Of a stretch of DNA of 64,000 nt, positions 23,733 through 35,717 are shown piece by piece. This DNA comes from Eledone cirrhosa. Its lineage: Eukaryota; Mollusca; Cephalopoda; Octopoda; Eledonidae. Where the stretch lies: positions 412,477,249-412,541,248 of the forward strand of contig OZ024741.1 in the NCBI GenBank assembly GCA_964016885.1, given 5' to 3'. The translations under genes and the position numbers were made by a program. Under the pieces are notes generated by a model. That model was not told where the DNA came from, searched no databases, and worked only from the letters and a program-made list of their open reading frames with translations. Position 1 is the first letter of the stretch, and the number at the start of each line of letters is the position of its first letter.

Positions 23733-23764
23733 TAAACCTTCCCTCTCTCTCTTAGCTTACCAAT

Positions 23765-26700
23765 ATGGCCATATTAAGAGTAGGAAGTTTAAATGTTCGC
23801 GGCCTGGGGCCACCCTGGAAGCAGGGTCGCCTGCTCAACGACCTCAGGTCGCTGGAAATGGATGTGATTGCCGTCAGCGAGACCAGAATTTCCGACACGC
23901 GCGCACTAGCCCCCATTTTCGATGACTATCAGATCTTCGCATCTGTTAGAAGACCGGGAATGGGGGGTGGGGTGGCAGTGCTGTTTAGGAAAGGACTGGA
24001 TCTCGAGGTAAGGTCGATCTTCCGGGACCCGGATGGTAAGTTGGTGGTCTTGGATGTGAGCAGTAGCGAAGGTGGTGCCTTTAGACTGCTGGCCGTCTAC
24101 GCCCCTACAGGGGCCGGACCACCGGACTTCTTTAGGTGCCTGGAGACCTTTCTGGGTACGTCTCGCCCTTTACTGTTAGCGGGAGACTGGAATGGCATCT
24201 TAGACGCACGCTGGGATTGTGTGGGAGTAGCAGATAGGAGCGGGGGGGGGGGGTGCAAAAGCCTCAAGCACCTACTCAGCCAGTTCCAACTGTCTGACAG
24301 GTATCGACTAGATTTCCCCAATGTGCCAATGTGGACATGGACCAACCGAATGGGGTCATCTAGATCGTATATAGACAGGATCTTCATCAGGAAAATAGAT
24401 AGAAATAGTGTGGGCTGCCCACATTTTAAAATGGTCGTCTATTCAGATCACAAATTTGAGATATGTACGGTCGGCCTAGATAAAACGCGTAGGTTAGGAC
24501 CGGGTTACTGGAAGCTGAACATGTCATTTCCGGCACGTAAGGCTTACAGGGACCGAGTCAACAATTTAATTAAGCAAAAGTTGACAGGGGTGATCATCAA
24601 CAACAGATGGTGGTGGTGGTGGTGGGGGGTATTATCAAAAGAGAGATGAGAGTAACTTCAATAGAGTTCAGCAAAGAACTAGCGTTAGAGAAAAATAGAA
24701 AGGAGGGGGGAGTTGGTAGATAAGTTAGACGAGGCTATTTGTAGTGGCATTGCAACTGACGTGCTAGCGGCGAGAATGGCATTAGACCATTTCTTCAATG
24801 CGAAACACGAAGGTTGCATTGTCAGAGCTAAGGCGCGTGCGCTGAGAAACGAGGGAACCAAAGCTGTTCGATGGGCCCGCGTGGCGGAGGCGCAACGTGG
24901 TAATAAAACCACAATTCGGTCTTTGGCGGACCGAGACGGACACGAGATAAGCGATTCCAAGCGGATATGTGAGGCCTTTCGCCAGCACTTTGCTCAGTTG
25001 TTCGGGGGAGAGTGGCGAGTCAGAGAGAGTAGCGGATTTCAGTCCCTATCTTGACGACTTTCCGCACATCTCGACGGTCGACGCTGAGCGCTGCGAAAGG
25101 CCGATTACTTTAGCCGAAATTCAGGACGCCCTTGTCGGCTGCATAAGGCGCAAGTCACCCGGTTTGGATGGCCTGCCCTACGAGCTTTACGCAAATATGC
25201 CAGACTTGTTCTCCGAACTCCTCGAAGCACTTTACTGCAACTGGCAGCAGAATGGGAGTATTCCCAGTTCTGTGAGCAGGGGAGTGGTGACGCTGATAAG
25301 GAAAGACGAGAACAAGAGGGATACATTAGACAACTTCAGGCCCATAACTCTGCTCAACACAGAGTTTAAGATTTTGGCCAAGGTGTTAGCAAAGAGATTG
25401 GCGCTTGTCGTCGAGGATTTGGTTGGGGAGGCGCAAACTTGCGCAATCCCAGCCAGGTCCATACACGACAATCTCCACCTCATGCGATATATCATAGAGA
25501 GGGTCGGGTGTAAACCTGGCTTCGGTGGGGCACTGATCAATTTAGATCAATCGAAAGCATTCGATAGGGTCGACCATCGGTATCTGGAGTTTGTCCTCAA
25601 AGCAGCTGGCTTCGGCCCTGTCTTCAGAAGCTGGATCACTGCAATGCACAGCGGCACACGCTCGGTGGTCAAGGTTAATGGTCACCTCTCGGAACCATTT
25701 CGGCTCTCCCGATCGGTCCGTCAAGGGTGCCCTCTCTCTTCCCTTTTGTACGTATTGACTCTCGAGCCTTTACTGCGGAAGCTGGAGCTGTTGCAGGGCA
25801 TCCCGCTCGAACCGGGACGTGGAAAGCCGGTATCGGCTTATGCGGACGACATCACCGTGATGGTGTCGAACACCTCAGAAATCGAGGTCGTCGGCACCTT
25901 ATTGAAGGAATATGAAAGGTTGACAGGAGCCAAACTTAACCCGGAAAAGTCGGTGGGCTTGCAGCTCGGAACCTGGAGAGGTAAGCCCATGCCGTCCAAC
26001 AGCGTCGTAGGGCGCTGGACGGACGGACCGGTAAAGTTGCTCGGTGTCTGGTTCGGACCAGACCTCCAGGTGGAAAATAATTGGGACGAGGTAACGAGCA
26101 GAGTAGCCAGTCTCACCCAAAAATGGGCTGGGAGGAAGCTATCACTGAAATGTCGCGCGGAGGTGGCGAATGCGTACATCGCGTCCGTCATCTACTACCG
26201 CCTGACCGTCGTGCTTTGCCCCCGTCCGCGCCTGGTCAAGTTGGAACGGCTCCTCTTCAAATTCTTGTGGAGAGGACAAGTTCTGTTGGTGAGGCGGTCC
26301 ATCTGCTGCCAGCACCCTCTACGCGGAGGGCTGGGCATGCCGTGGATAATGATACGCAGACATGCGTTGAGGCTGCGACATCTCCAGATATTCCGCTTCA
26401 ACGGTGAACAGGTGTGGTCGCCGTTTAACAGATGGGCCTTTCCGCAGCTTATTTCTTTGACTGAGCTGCAGTCCTGGATCAAGAAGAGACCGAGACTGGG
26501 TGACTGGCACCTGGAATGTTGCCAGGCACTCACTGCCCTCTACCAAGCGGGCAATGCGATCAGTGGAACTTCCACTCTCGAGTTCTATAGAGGATTAGTG
26601 GTGGGCAAGTGCGACGACGCACTCGAGAGGCTCTGGGAGTCAACGAAGTCGAACTAACCAGTCTGTACCGGAGGATTTCGAGCCGGGGATGATGGATAAT

Positions 26701-27206
26701 TTCCCAAAATCCCTCGCTTGGCAGTGCTACCGGGGGCCACTACCGGTTCGAGATAAACTCTACAGGCACGGAAGTGCTGTCAGACGGACCTGCCCGAGAT
26801 GCGCGCAGAGCGACGAAATCGTTCTGCACGCACTCGTCCAGTGTCCGTGCATTACTGACTTGTGGAGTTATGTTGAACAGCTGTTGTCGCGTGTAGAACA
26901 GATCCGGCTATCGGCCGAGTCCAAGTGAAGATCGACCCGCCGCCTTCTTTTGGCCAGGAAGGGCAGGCAATTTTCCTCTGTCTGGTGGCAGTAGCGAAAG
27001 AGGTTGTATGGTGGACGAGGTTGAAAGGACTGAAGACAGACACTTTTCTCTTCGGCCAATCCCTCATCAACTTCTTCAAGTTTCACTTGGAAAGGAAGGT
27101 GAGGGTGGAGAGAGAAGTGCTGCCCCCCAGTACATTTGCTGAAAGGTGGATGAATGTGGCGAGAATGGCCCGTGTGAGTGAGCCTACTCTGGTCATGCGG
27201 CTGTAG
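23765..27206 (+). pseudogene. C1 ORF2 (EEP endonuclease-RT-knuckle), frameshifted
   Basis: Pieces in order: EEP endonuclease (23,765-24,649; starts MAILRVGSLNVRGLG, with ETRISD, GDWNGIL and SDHKFE blocks); linker (24,713-25,054); RT and thumb (24,969-26,657; SPGLDGLPYE, motif A LDQSKAFDRVDH, RQGCPLS, YADD); and a C-terminal knuckle CPRCAQ...H....C (26,689-26,928) with tail (26,925-27,206). The first frame break lies at a (TGG)n expansion (about 24,608-24,627) that C2 lacks. Others lie near 25,000, 26,650 and 26,925. Catalytic residues I can place in EEP and RT are kept, but no single product can be made. Confidence 0.85.
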
Positions 27207-27484
27207 GTAGGTAAATTTGAAGAGGAGAGGGTTGCCCTTCCAGGGTTCTCTCGAAACGTCGGGTCGTTCAGGACTGGTGGGGTATCTGAGCGAACCCTAG
27301 GTGGTCATCCCCCCTATTGTGGAATGTTTTCTTGTTGTAATTTTCTTATTACTTTATTGTTACTTTGTTTATTCATATTGTTTACTCGATTTTTCTGTAA
27401 AACCCCACTGTCACAGTCTTTTTATTGTCCCCTATATGTCGGCCCTTGTGACCAATAAATGAAATCATTATTATTATTATTATT

Positions 27485-28568
27485 GTTGTTATTCCTTGAA
27501 TCTCAGTCATTGATGTTGGTTAACTGGAAAGTCCGTTGGAATGAATATCAAGCCACTACCTGCAGCCTCAGATATTCAGGACGTATCGGAGGGTTCTTGC
27601 TGTTCCAAGCAAGCATGCCTTTTGAAGCGTTCCAAAAAGCGTGACGGGGCCGATTTTCTTTAACCATCCCTGGAAACTTTTGGAGATAGTCCCCAGTGCG
27701 CCTATGACAATCGGGATAACTTTGACTTCATGGCAGTTCCAAATCATTTTCACCTCCCACTTTAGGTCCTGGTATCGGTTAATTTTCTCCCTCTCCTTCT
27801 CTTGCACTCTCGTGTCGAAAGGGCAGGCCACATCCACAATCAGACACGATCTTTTTTCTTTGTCCACAACCACCAGGTCAGGTCTATTGTGTTCCAGTTT
27901 TTTGTCCGTCTGTATCCTAAAAACCCACAGCACCTTCACCTGATTGTTCTCCATCACCGCCTCTGGCCTATGCTCATACCATTTCTCAGAGTGTGGTAAA
28001 TTGTTTACTTTGCACAGGTGCCAGTGGATCACCCTGCCCATCACATCGTGTCTCCAGCCCTTATAGTGGGTCTGGGCTAGGTGTTTACACTCGGACACAA
28101 TGTGAGCCACAGTCTCCTCTCTCTCTCCACAGATCCTGCACAGTGGGCTAGCCTCCTCCTTGTAAATATGGTGCTTCAACCACTTCGTTTTGAGGGCCTG
28201 CTCCTGCGCAACCATTAGCATTCCTTCTGTAGCCTTTTTGAGGTCTCCTCTTCTCAACCAGTTCCATGTCTGTGGATCTCTAAATTCAGTTTTCTCAAAG
28301 AAGGTACTATGAAGGGATTTTCCCTTAAGGCTGCTCTTCCTCCTTGATGTTATTTCCTCCTTGGACATCCCCTGGCCTACTGTCCCCTCCTTCAGTACAG
28401 TTCTGAGCATTGGCTCCTTACTATAGGTCACGTATTTGTATAGGTTGTTTTTCTCCATCTGAACACAGTCCTCTATGCTGATAAGACCTCGTCCACCCTC
28501 AGATCTCCTTAGGTAGAGTCTATCGACATCACTCCTCTTGTGGAACATGTTGTAGATAGTCAATAGCT
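27485..28568 (-). mobile_element. A-vii: 5'-truncated family A element
   Basis: Minus-strand copy ending tail-to-tail with C1: C1 tail, (ATT)n at 27,468-27,484, then the A 3' UTR. Truncated at 28,568 within the RT thumb, directly on the 65-bp (TTA)n tract at 28,569-28,633. Confidence 0.9.
27568..28568 (-). pseudogene. Family A protein, C-terminal ~331 residues, frame open
   Basis: Covers residues ~800-1130 of the intact A protein without a stop: end of RT thumb, knuckle CRIC...H....C, RLE with RPD, downstream Asp and KINRYQDL. It differs from A-iii at only a few residues. It lacks RT and DNA-binding parts, so it is a non-functional truncated insertion. Confidence 0.9.
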
Positions 28569-28594
28569 TTATTATTATTATTATTATTATTATA

Positions 28595-28633
<39 letters not shown>
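28569..28633. repeat. (TTA)n tract between A-vii break and C2 5' end
   Basis: 65 bp of TTA repeats with one TAA interruption near 28,591. A-vii and C2 diverge from this tract. Confidence 0.95.
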
Positions 28634-28857
28634 GGCGACCTACGTAGTAAATCGTATCATCGTGAGCTCCGCAAAGGTTTGTTATTTTCAGTTGTTTAAA
28701 ATTTCCATTCATGGATAATTTTTATTGGTAACTGTATATAAGTGCACATACATTGTTATCTGAAAAGGACACCCAAAAAGATTGGGGCCTTGAGCCCAAA
28801 ATTTAAACTTTTTATAATTATCAAAAAAAAAAACAAAAAAAATTTCTTTAAAAAATC

Positions 28858-30400
28858 ATGGCCGACTCAGTAGCTGAGAGCCTTCCTCACAAACTAACAC
28901 CTCACACCGACACCACCATTGTAAATATTACTACGTTTGCCAACACTAAAAATATAAGCAGTAGAAATATTTTAAATTTGTCTCAGGCAGACATTCATTT
29001 CTCGCCATTACCAATGACTGCAGGTGTTAAAGCCGCCACCACCACTACCACCACAGCGACAACAGAAACAAAAGAAAAAGATAAATTAACTCGTGATATC
29101 GAAATGAATTCAACCAAAATGAACCCTTCCACACCGAACACCATTGACGCCACCACCACCACAACTGAAACTAAAATTAATAATAACAAAAATAACGATA
29201 ACAACAACAGCAACAATGACATTAAGAAAACCACCCTGAGTTTTGCCTGAGTAGCAAAATAGTGCGAAGCATTTCAGGTAACTCAGGAGGAATTAGAAGA
29301 AGCCAAAAAAATGGTAAAGAAAGATGGGTACAGAGTCAGCTCCCCCCATCCCTCCCCCCTAATAAAATGGAGCAAGATAATCGAAATAGCGAAAGAAAAG
29401 CAGGAGAACTGGTCCGGATCTGGGATGGAGCTCCCGATCCAAGCGGACCAAAAAAGCATTGAGGAGACCCAGAGGTAATAGACCTCACTGACGGCAGCCA
29501 CCTCACCTTAATTGTCGAGGGAAGAAGGCCTAGGTGTGTCGTTTGTGGTGAAGGAACCCACCTAAGGGCTTTCTGGCCTCAGGCTAAAAGGTTGAGGCCA
29601 CCTCTCCTACCCACCCAGTGACTCAACCATCAACACCACCAGCAGCAGAGATGGCAGCAACAGCTGTAGCAGCAACAGTAGCAAAACCAACACCAGCACC
29701 ACCCAACGCGCCAGAACTAGCACCAGCGCCTACACCATTCACCACGTCACAACCAAAACTAACGTCTGTGGAGTATTTTCCACTCCCCGGCCTATCACAA
29801 CTGGAGACAGATTGTGACGAGGAGGAGTGGGAAACGGTATCAGGAAAAAAGAAAAAAAGAAACCAAAACAGAAAAAATTCTCTTCCTTCCCCCTCCAAAA
29901 AAAATACAGAGGAAACAAATAAACTATCAAACAAAAACGTTAGGACAGATATGCCACCATCCACACCACCATCACCCCAAACACCAATACCATCACCATC
30001 ATTAACCCCAACACCACCATCACCTACACCACAAAAGTCACCAAAAAGCGAAACAGAAACAAACCCACAACAAACGCAAACAAAACAAAACAACCAAAAC
30101 GATACACACTACACAGCATTAAATTTGAACAACAACCAATTATTACACTACATCCAACACAACACCAGGATCACAGAAAAAGACTACACAACAACCCAAA
30201 AGTTCACATCACCTCCACACATACAAATCACTCGCATCACACAGAAAACGTACATGACACTAAAACAAAAATTCCCCAAAGACATCGGAGACTTCCGACA
30301 AGCACTCTCCAGGAGGATTTATAAGAACATCCTTCCTGAGGAGGCCACAAGCAGTGAAAAGGATGGAGAAACCGTCCTTCCTCTACGAGAAGTAAGGTAA
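28858..30400 (+). pseudogene. C2 ORF1, broken, with a damaged CCHC knuckle
   Basis: Starts at ATG (MADSVAESLPHK) and is Thr/Asn-rich to 29,250, where a stop occurs. Short pieces follow (29,262-29,600), and the globular region is mostly missing compared with C1. The knuckle near 29,535-29,575 reads C-V-V-C-x4-H-x4-W: its last Cys codon is TGG. The last piece (29,618-30,400) is Pro/Thr-rich, then has a conserved C-terminal segment ending in the TAA at 30,398-30,400. It lies 34 bp before ORF2, so translation of ORF2 probably uses reinitiation or a separate mechanism. Inactive. Confidence 0.75.
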
Positions 30401-30434
30401 GTGGTCTTTCCCATCTTTTCCACTCCATTTCAAC

Positions 30435-33400
30435 ATGACCTCACTCAGAATAGGCAGCATAAATGCGCGTGGCTTGGGGTCGTCATGGAAGCAGAGCCAC
30501 CTGCTCAACGACCTCAGGTCACGAAACATAGATGTAGTGGCCATCAGCGAGACCAGATTCTCCGAAGCACGGGCCTTCGCACCGATCTTCGGCGGCTACG
30601 ATGTGTACGCATCGCCCAGCCGTCCGGGATCGGGGGGAGGAGTTGCTGTGCTTTTTCGGAGAGGTTTGGATCTCGCCATACGGGCCATCTTCCTGGACCC
30701 AGAAGGTAAGTTGGTGGTGCTGGACGTGACCAGCGGAGACGGGAAAGCTTTCAGGCTAGTGGCCGTCTATCCCCCGACAGGAGCAGGGCGGCCTGATTTC
30801 TTCCGGCGTCTGGAGACCTTTCTTGGAACGTCCCGCTCTTTAGTGTTAGTGGGCGACTGGAACGGGATCTTAGATGCACGCTGGGGCTGTGTGGGATTAG
30901 CGGATAAGGGAGGAGGGTGCAAGAGTCTCACCAACCTGCTCAGGCGTTTTGAACTGTCTGACAGGTACCGATTGGATTTCTCGAATGTGCCAATGTGAAC
31001 TTGGACAAATCGCATAGGGTCATCCAGATCATATCTAGATAGAGTATTTTGTAGGGAAATAGATAGGTCTAGCATAGGCTGTCCACAATTCAAGATAGTC
31101 AGCTACACGGACCACAAATTCGTGATCTGTGTGCTTGGCTTAGATAGGCTTCATAGACGAGGACCCGGCTACTGGAAGCTAAACGCGTCCTTACCAGCGC
31201 GCAAGGCCTACAGAGACCGGATTAGCGAACTAGTTAAGCGGGCGTTGACGGGGGCCATCGTCAACAACAAGTGGTGGTTTGCTCTGAAAAGAGCAATTAA
31301 AATAGAATCCATTAGGTTTAGTAAGGCTTTAGCAATAGAGAAAAATAGAGCAGAGGGAGAATTAGTTAGAAAATTAGACGAGGCGCTTAGCAAAGGCATC
31401 GCGACCGACGTACTTGCGGCGAAATTGGCCCTTGGCCAATTCTTCAATGCAAAGCACGAAGGCTGCGTTGTCAGAGCTAGAGTGCGTGCTCTCAGACACG
31501 AGGGGACGAAAGCCGTTCAATGGGCCCGAGTGGCGGAGGCGCGTCGTGGCAACAAAGCCACAATCCGGTCTTTGGTGGACCACGACGGGCGCATGCTACT
31601 CGATCCCGGGCAAATGTGTGAAGCTTTTCAGCGACACTTCGCACAGCTGTTCGGGGGAAGCGGTGGGCCGGGTCGAGGGATGGACTTTAGTGTATACCTC
31701 GACGGACTCCCGCAGCTCTCGGCCACTGAGACGGAGTGTTGCGAAAAGCACATAACAGCCGCTGAAGTACGGGAGGCAATGACTGGCTGCACAAGGGGTA
31801 AATCGCCTGGTTTGGATGGTCTGCCCTATGAACTTTACGTATAGATGCCAGACTTGTTCGGAGGCCTTTTGGCGGACGTCTACTGCAACTGGCAACAGAA
31901 CGGGAGAATTCCCAGCTCTGTGAGCCGAGGAGCGGTGGCACTGCTGAGAAAGGATCCGAACAAGGGGGATAACATAGATAATTTCAGGCCCATAACTCTG
32001 CTAAACACAGAGTTCAAGATTTTGGCCAAGGTGCTAGCAAAGAGGTTGGCGCTTGTCGTTGGTGGTCTGGTGTGAGAGGCGCAGACATGCGCCATTCCCG
32101 ACAGATCCATCCACGACAACCTCCACCTCATGCGATACATCGTAGAGAGGGTAGCTAGGGAACCTGGCACGGGTGGGTCCTTGATCAATTTAGATCAGTC
32201 GAAAGCTTTCGATAGGGTCGACCATCGTTACCTAGCGGCAGTCCTGAGGGCGGCTGGCTTTGGGTCCGTCTTCAAAGGCTGGATCGCTGCCATGCACAGC
32301 GACATCTGCTCTGTGGTGAGAGTGAACGGTCACCTTTCGGAACCGTTCAACATGATGCGCTCGGTCCGCCAAGGATGTCCCCTTTCGTTCCTCTTGTAAG
32401 TATTGACTCTCGAGCCATTACTGCACAAACTGGAGACGTTGAGGGGCGTCCCGCGCGTACTAGGATGCGGAAGATCCGTGTCAGCATATGCGGACGATGT
32501 CACCGTAGTGGTGTCGAACACCAAACACATCGAGGCGATCGGCACTACACTAAGAGAATACGAAGCGGTGACAGGAGCAATGATCAACCAGGAAAAGTCA
32601 GTGGGCCTGCAGCTCGGCACCTGGAGAAGCAGGTCCATGCCGTCCAACAGCGTCGTCGGACGCTGGACGGGCGGACCGGTTAAATTGCTAGGGGTCTGGT
32701 TCGGTCCGGACCTCCAGACGGACAAAAACTGGGACGAGGTGACGAGCAGGGTGGCTTCTCTCACCCAGAAATGGGCGGAGAGGAAGCTATCCCTGAAAGG
32801 TCGAACGGAGGTGGCTAACGCGTACATCGCGTCTGTCATCTGCTACCGCCTGACCGTCATACCTTGTCCTAAGCCCCGCCTGACTGCGCTGGAGCGTTTG
32901 CTCTTTCGCTTTTTGTGGAAGGGATGCGCTCCGATGGTCAGGCGGTCCATCTGCTGTCAACACCCGCTACGTGGAGGGCTGGGAATGCCATGGCTAATGA
33001 TGCGCAGATACGCGCTCAGGCTACGACATCTCCACCTCTTCCTCAACGGTGATCAGGTGTGGTCGCCGTTTGCTAGACGCGTATTTCCCCAGCTCGTTTC
33101 CTTGACGGAGCTGCAGTCCTGGGTCAAGCGAAGACCGAGAGGGAGCGCCTGGAGACTGGAATGTCTTCAGGCGCTCACAGCCCTCGACCAATCGGGCAAT
33201 GTGATCGGTGGAAACTCCACCTCGGCGTTCTATAGAGGATTAGTGGAGGGGAAGAGCGAGGACGTACTTGGGGAAACTCTAGGCGTCGACAAAAATCAAC
33301 TAGCCAATCTCTTCGGAAGAACTTTCGGACCGGGACCTATGGACAACCTCCAGAAATCTCTGGCCTGGCAGTGCTTCCGAGGAGCCTTGCCAGTTCGGGA

Positions 33401-33854
33401 TAAACTCTACAGGCATGGAGGTGCCGTCAGCCGGGCATGTCCGAGATGCGCGCAGGGCGACGAAACCGTCCTGCACGCACTCGTCCAGTGTCCGAAAATT
33501 GCTGACTTGTGGGTTTATGTCGAACACCTGCTGTCGCGTGTAGGACGGATCCGGCTATCATCTGAGTCCATCGTAAGGATTGCCCCGCCCTCTTCCTTTA
33601 GCTGGGAAGGGCAGGCAGTTTTTATCTGTCTGGTGGCCATGGCGAAAGAGATACTATGGTGGATACGTTTGAAATGGCTGAAGACGAGCACTTACCTCTT
33701 CGGTGATGCCCTGATTGACATTTTCAAATTTCATTTGAAAAGGAAAATCAGAGTAGAGAGGCAAGTGCTCTCTTCCCAGCATTTTGTTGAAAGATGGGTG
33801 AGAGAAGCAAGAATGGCCCGAGTGAATGGGCCTACTCTGAGTACGTATCTGTAA
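30435..33854 (+). pseudogene. C2 ORF2 (EEP-RT-knuckle), one frame with four nonsense codons
   Basis: All pieces lie in one frame, ~1139 codons, so the damage is point mutation only: TGA at 30,996 (Trp in C1), TAG at 31,842, TGA at 32,073 and TAA at 32,397 (Tyr in C1). Domains: EEP ~1-235 (INARGLGS, ETRFSE, GDWNGIL, TDHKF); RT ~420-760 with SPGLDGLPYE, motif A LDQSKAFDRVDH (Asp587), RQGCPLS and YADD (685-688); C-terminal knuckle CPRCAQ...H....C (~1002-1019). EEP nicks DNA and RT primes from the nick. The start ATG (MTSLRIGSINARG) matches that of C1. Confidence 0.88.
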
Positions 33855-34127
33855 ATTAAAGGTGGAAAACTGGGAGAGGGCACTTGCCTTGGCCGTCAGG
33901 GTCACTGTGGCCTTTTACTCGGCTTTCTCCAGAAATGTCCCTCCGAAGTTTCCCCCCTATTGGGGAATTTTTCATTGTAATTTTTTGTTACATCCTCTGT
34001 TTTTGTTTTTTACACGCAGAAATGCCCATTTGTACCGTCCTGTATTGTCCTGCACTGTCCTTAATGTCTACATTATGTAAGCCCTTGTGGTTAATAAAGA
34101 AATCATTATTATTATTATTATTATTAT

Positions 34128-35578
34128 TACAGTTGCATTTATCTTGCTTTATGTTCATACGAGTTATCACCAAGTTACAACCAGTGACCTCAAGAGACAA
34201 CAAGGTCCGCCATGTTCTAAAAAGAACATACATATTCACACATGCATCTTTAGTGTTTAGACTTGTGATGTACTTATATTGACAGAATCTTCCTTAGTAT
34301 ATGGGCAGTTCCCATTAATACTATCTTTTGTATTTCTCCTATACGCGGGTTTCCTGGGATTTGCGATATGTAATCATTAGACCCCTTAGGTATCATTCCC
34401 AGAGCGCCTACAACCACTGGTATTGTTTTAGTTCTCAATTTCCACATTTTTCCAATTTCTATCTCCAGGTCCTTATACTTGCTCAATTTTTCAAATGTTT
34501 TTATAGATACATTCTTGTCTATTGGAACAGACATATCAATTAGCAGGCATACCCTCTTTTGAAAGTCTTTCAATATTATATCAGGTCTGTTTGCATCTAT
34601 TTTTCGGTCTGTTTGGATGCTAAAGTTCCACAAGATTGAGATGTGATCTTTTTCATGTATGGGAGGTGGTTGATGCTCTCACCAATTCTTTTGATGGGGC
34701 AGGTCAAAATGCTTACACATTATCCAATGTATGTATTGTGCAGCTCTGTCATGCCTGTTTAGGTATTCGGTTGGAGCTATAGGACTGCACATTGAAATTA
34801 TATGGTCAATGGTCTCTGGTTGTTTTTTGCATACACGGCATAATGGGCTGCATCCATTTTTTATTATGTTGGCTTGGTAATTTTTTGTTGGCAGACACTG
34901 ATCTTGTGCTGATATAATCAGTCCTTCAGTCTCCGATTTCAGTCCAGAGGATGCCAACCACTGATGGGTTAAAGTTTTGTCAACATCAGGATTGTTAGCT
35001 CGCTCTGGGTATTTTCCATACAGAGGCTTTTCTTGCCATTTCTTAGCCAGTTTCTGTAGCAGTTCTTTCTTTGCAGTTACTTTTACCTGCTTTGCTTTTT
35101 CTGTGTTTTCCATTTCAGCAGTAAATGGGACTTCTGAAATTTGTAGTCCATTACTGTATCTTTGTGCATCTTTTGTAATGGAATATGATCTTTTGATGCT
35201 TTCGTGTTTCAAAACGAGTTTGATCATCCAATCATGTGATTCCCTTAGATATGTAGATAATCCAATTGTTGCAGTTTTCAACGCAATGTCTAACTGGATT
35301 AACCCACGTCCTCCTTCTTTCCTAGGGAGATATATTCTATCTATATCTGCCTTAGGGTGATGCATTCTGTGCATGGTTAAGAATTTTCGAATTTTTGTAT
35401 CGAGCCTACGGATCTCTGTGCTTGACCAGTTGATGACATTGTAACTGTAGGTTACTACTGGTATGGCAAGCGTGTTTATGGCATCGATCCTATTCCTTGC
35501 ATTCAATTCCGTTCTTAAGATTGCTCTTACTCTGCGGTAACATTCCTTCCTTATCCTTTCCCTCATTGTCGAGTGCTT
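34128..35578 (-). mobile_element. B3: 5'-truncated family B element
   Basis: Minus-strand B copy that meets C2 tail-to-tail across (ATT)n at 34,105-34,127. Truncated at 35,578 within the RT thumb, at the same block (GTCGAGTGCTT) where B1 and B2 continue. A SINE follows immediately. Confidence 0.88.
34274..35578 (-). pseudogene. Family B protein, C-terminal ~430 residues, one nonsense codon
   Basis: RT thumb, knuckle CRVC...H....C and RLE (RPD, YKDL) with the native C-terminus LRKILSI and stop at 34,274. The only lesion I see in this stretch is a Trp codon changed to TGA at 34,676-34,678 in the NWWEHQPP block. It is useful as the reference for the B C-terminus. Confidence 0.88.
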
Positions 35579-35717
35579 ATGCTTTCCAGCATAGTTACGT
35601 CCCTTTATGATCTGAGTTCAAATCCCGCCGAGGTTGACTTTGCCTTTCATCCTTACGGGGGTCGATAAAATAAAGTACCAGTAATGCACTGGGTAATTGC
35701 TGGCCTTGTGCCTAAAG
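35579..35717 (+). mobile_element. tRNA-derived SINE, 5'-truncated
   Basis: Same SINE as 21,343-21,516, starting at the ATGCTTTCCAGCATAG block. Box B-like GTTCAAATCCC is well kept here. It ends at GGCCTTGTGCCTAAAG, then C-type 3' sequence begins. Confidence 0.75.

Larger units (their letters stand above)
21537..27467 (+). mobile_element. C1: Tx1-like non-LTR retrotransposon, full length
   Basis: 5.93 kb plus-strand element starting GGCTGCAC directly after (ATT)n and ending with AATAAATGAAATC directly before (ATT)n at 27,468-27,484. It has a 222-bp 5' UTR with a 27-nt hairpin, ORF1 (about 21,759-23,732), ORF2 (23,765-27,206) and a 260-bp 3' UTR with a TTTTATTGTCCCC block. An EEP endonuclease with this type of RT points to the Tx1-like branch of the L1 clade, whose members are often target-specific. 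Both ORFs are broken. Confidence 0.85.
28634..34104 (+). mobile_element. C2: Tx1-like non-LTR retrotransposon, near full length
   Basis: 5.47 kb plus-strand element. It begins GGCGACCT right after (TTA)n and ends AATAAAGAAATC right before (ATT)n at 34,105-34,127. The same GGC start and AATC end occur in C1, so these are likely the true termini. It has 5' UTR, ORF1 (28,858-30,400), ORF2 (30,435-33,854) and a 250-bp 3' UTR. C1 and C2 proteins align throughout but are clearly different subfamilies. Confidence 0.87.
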
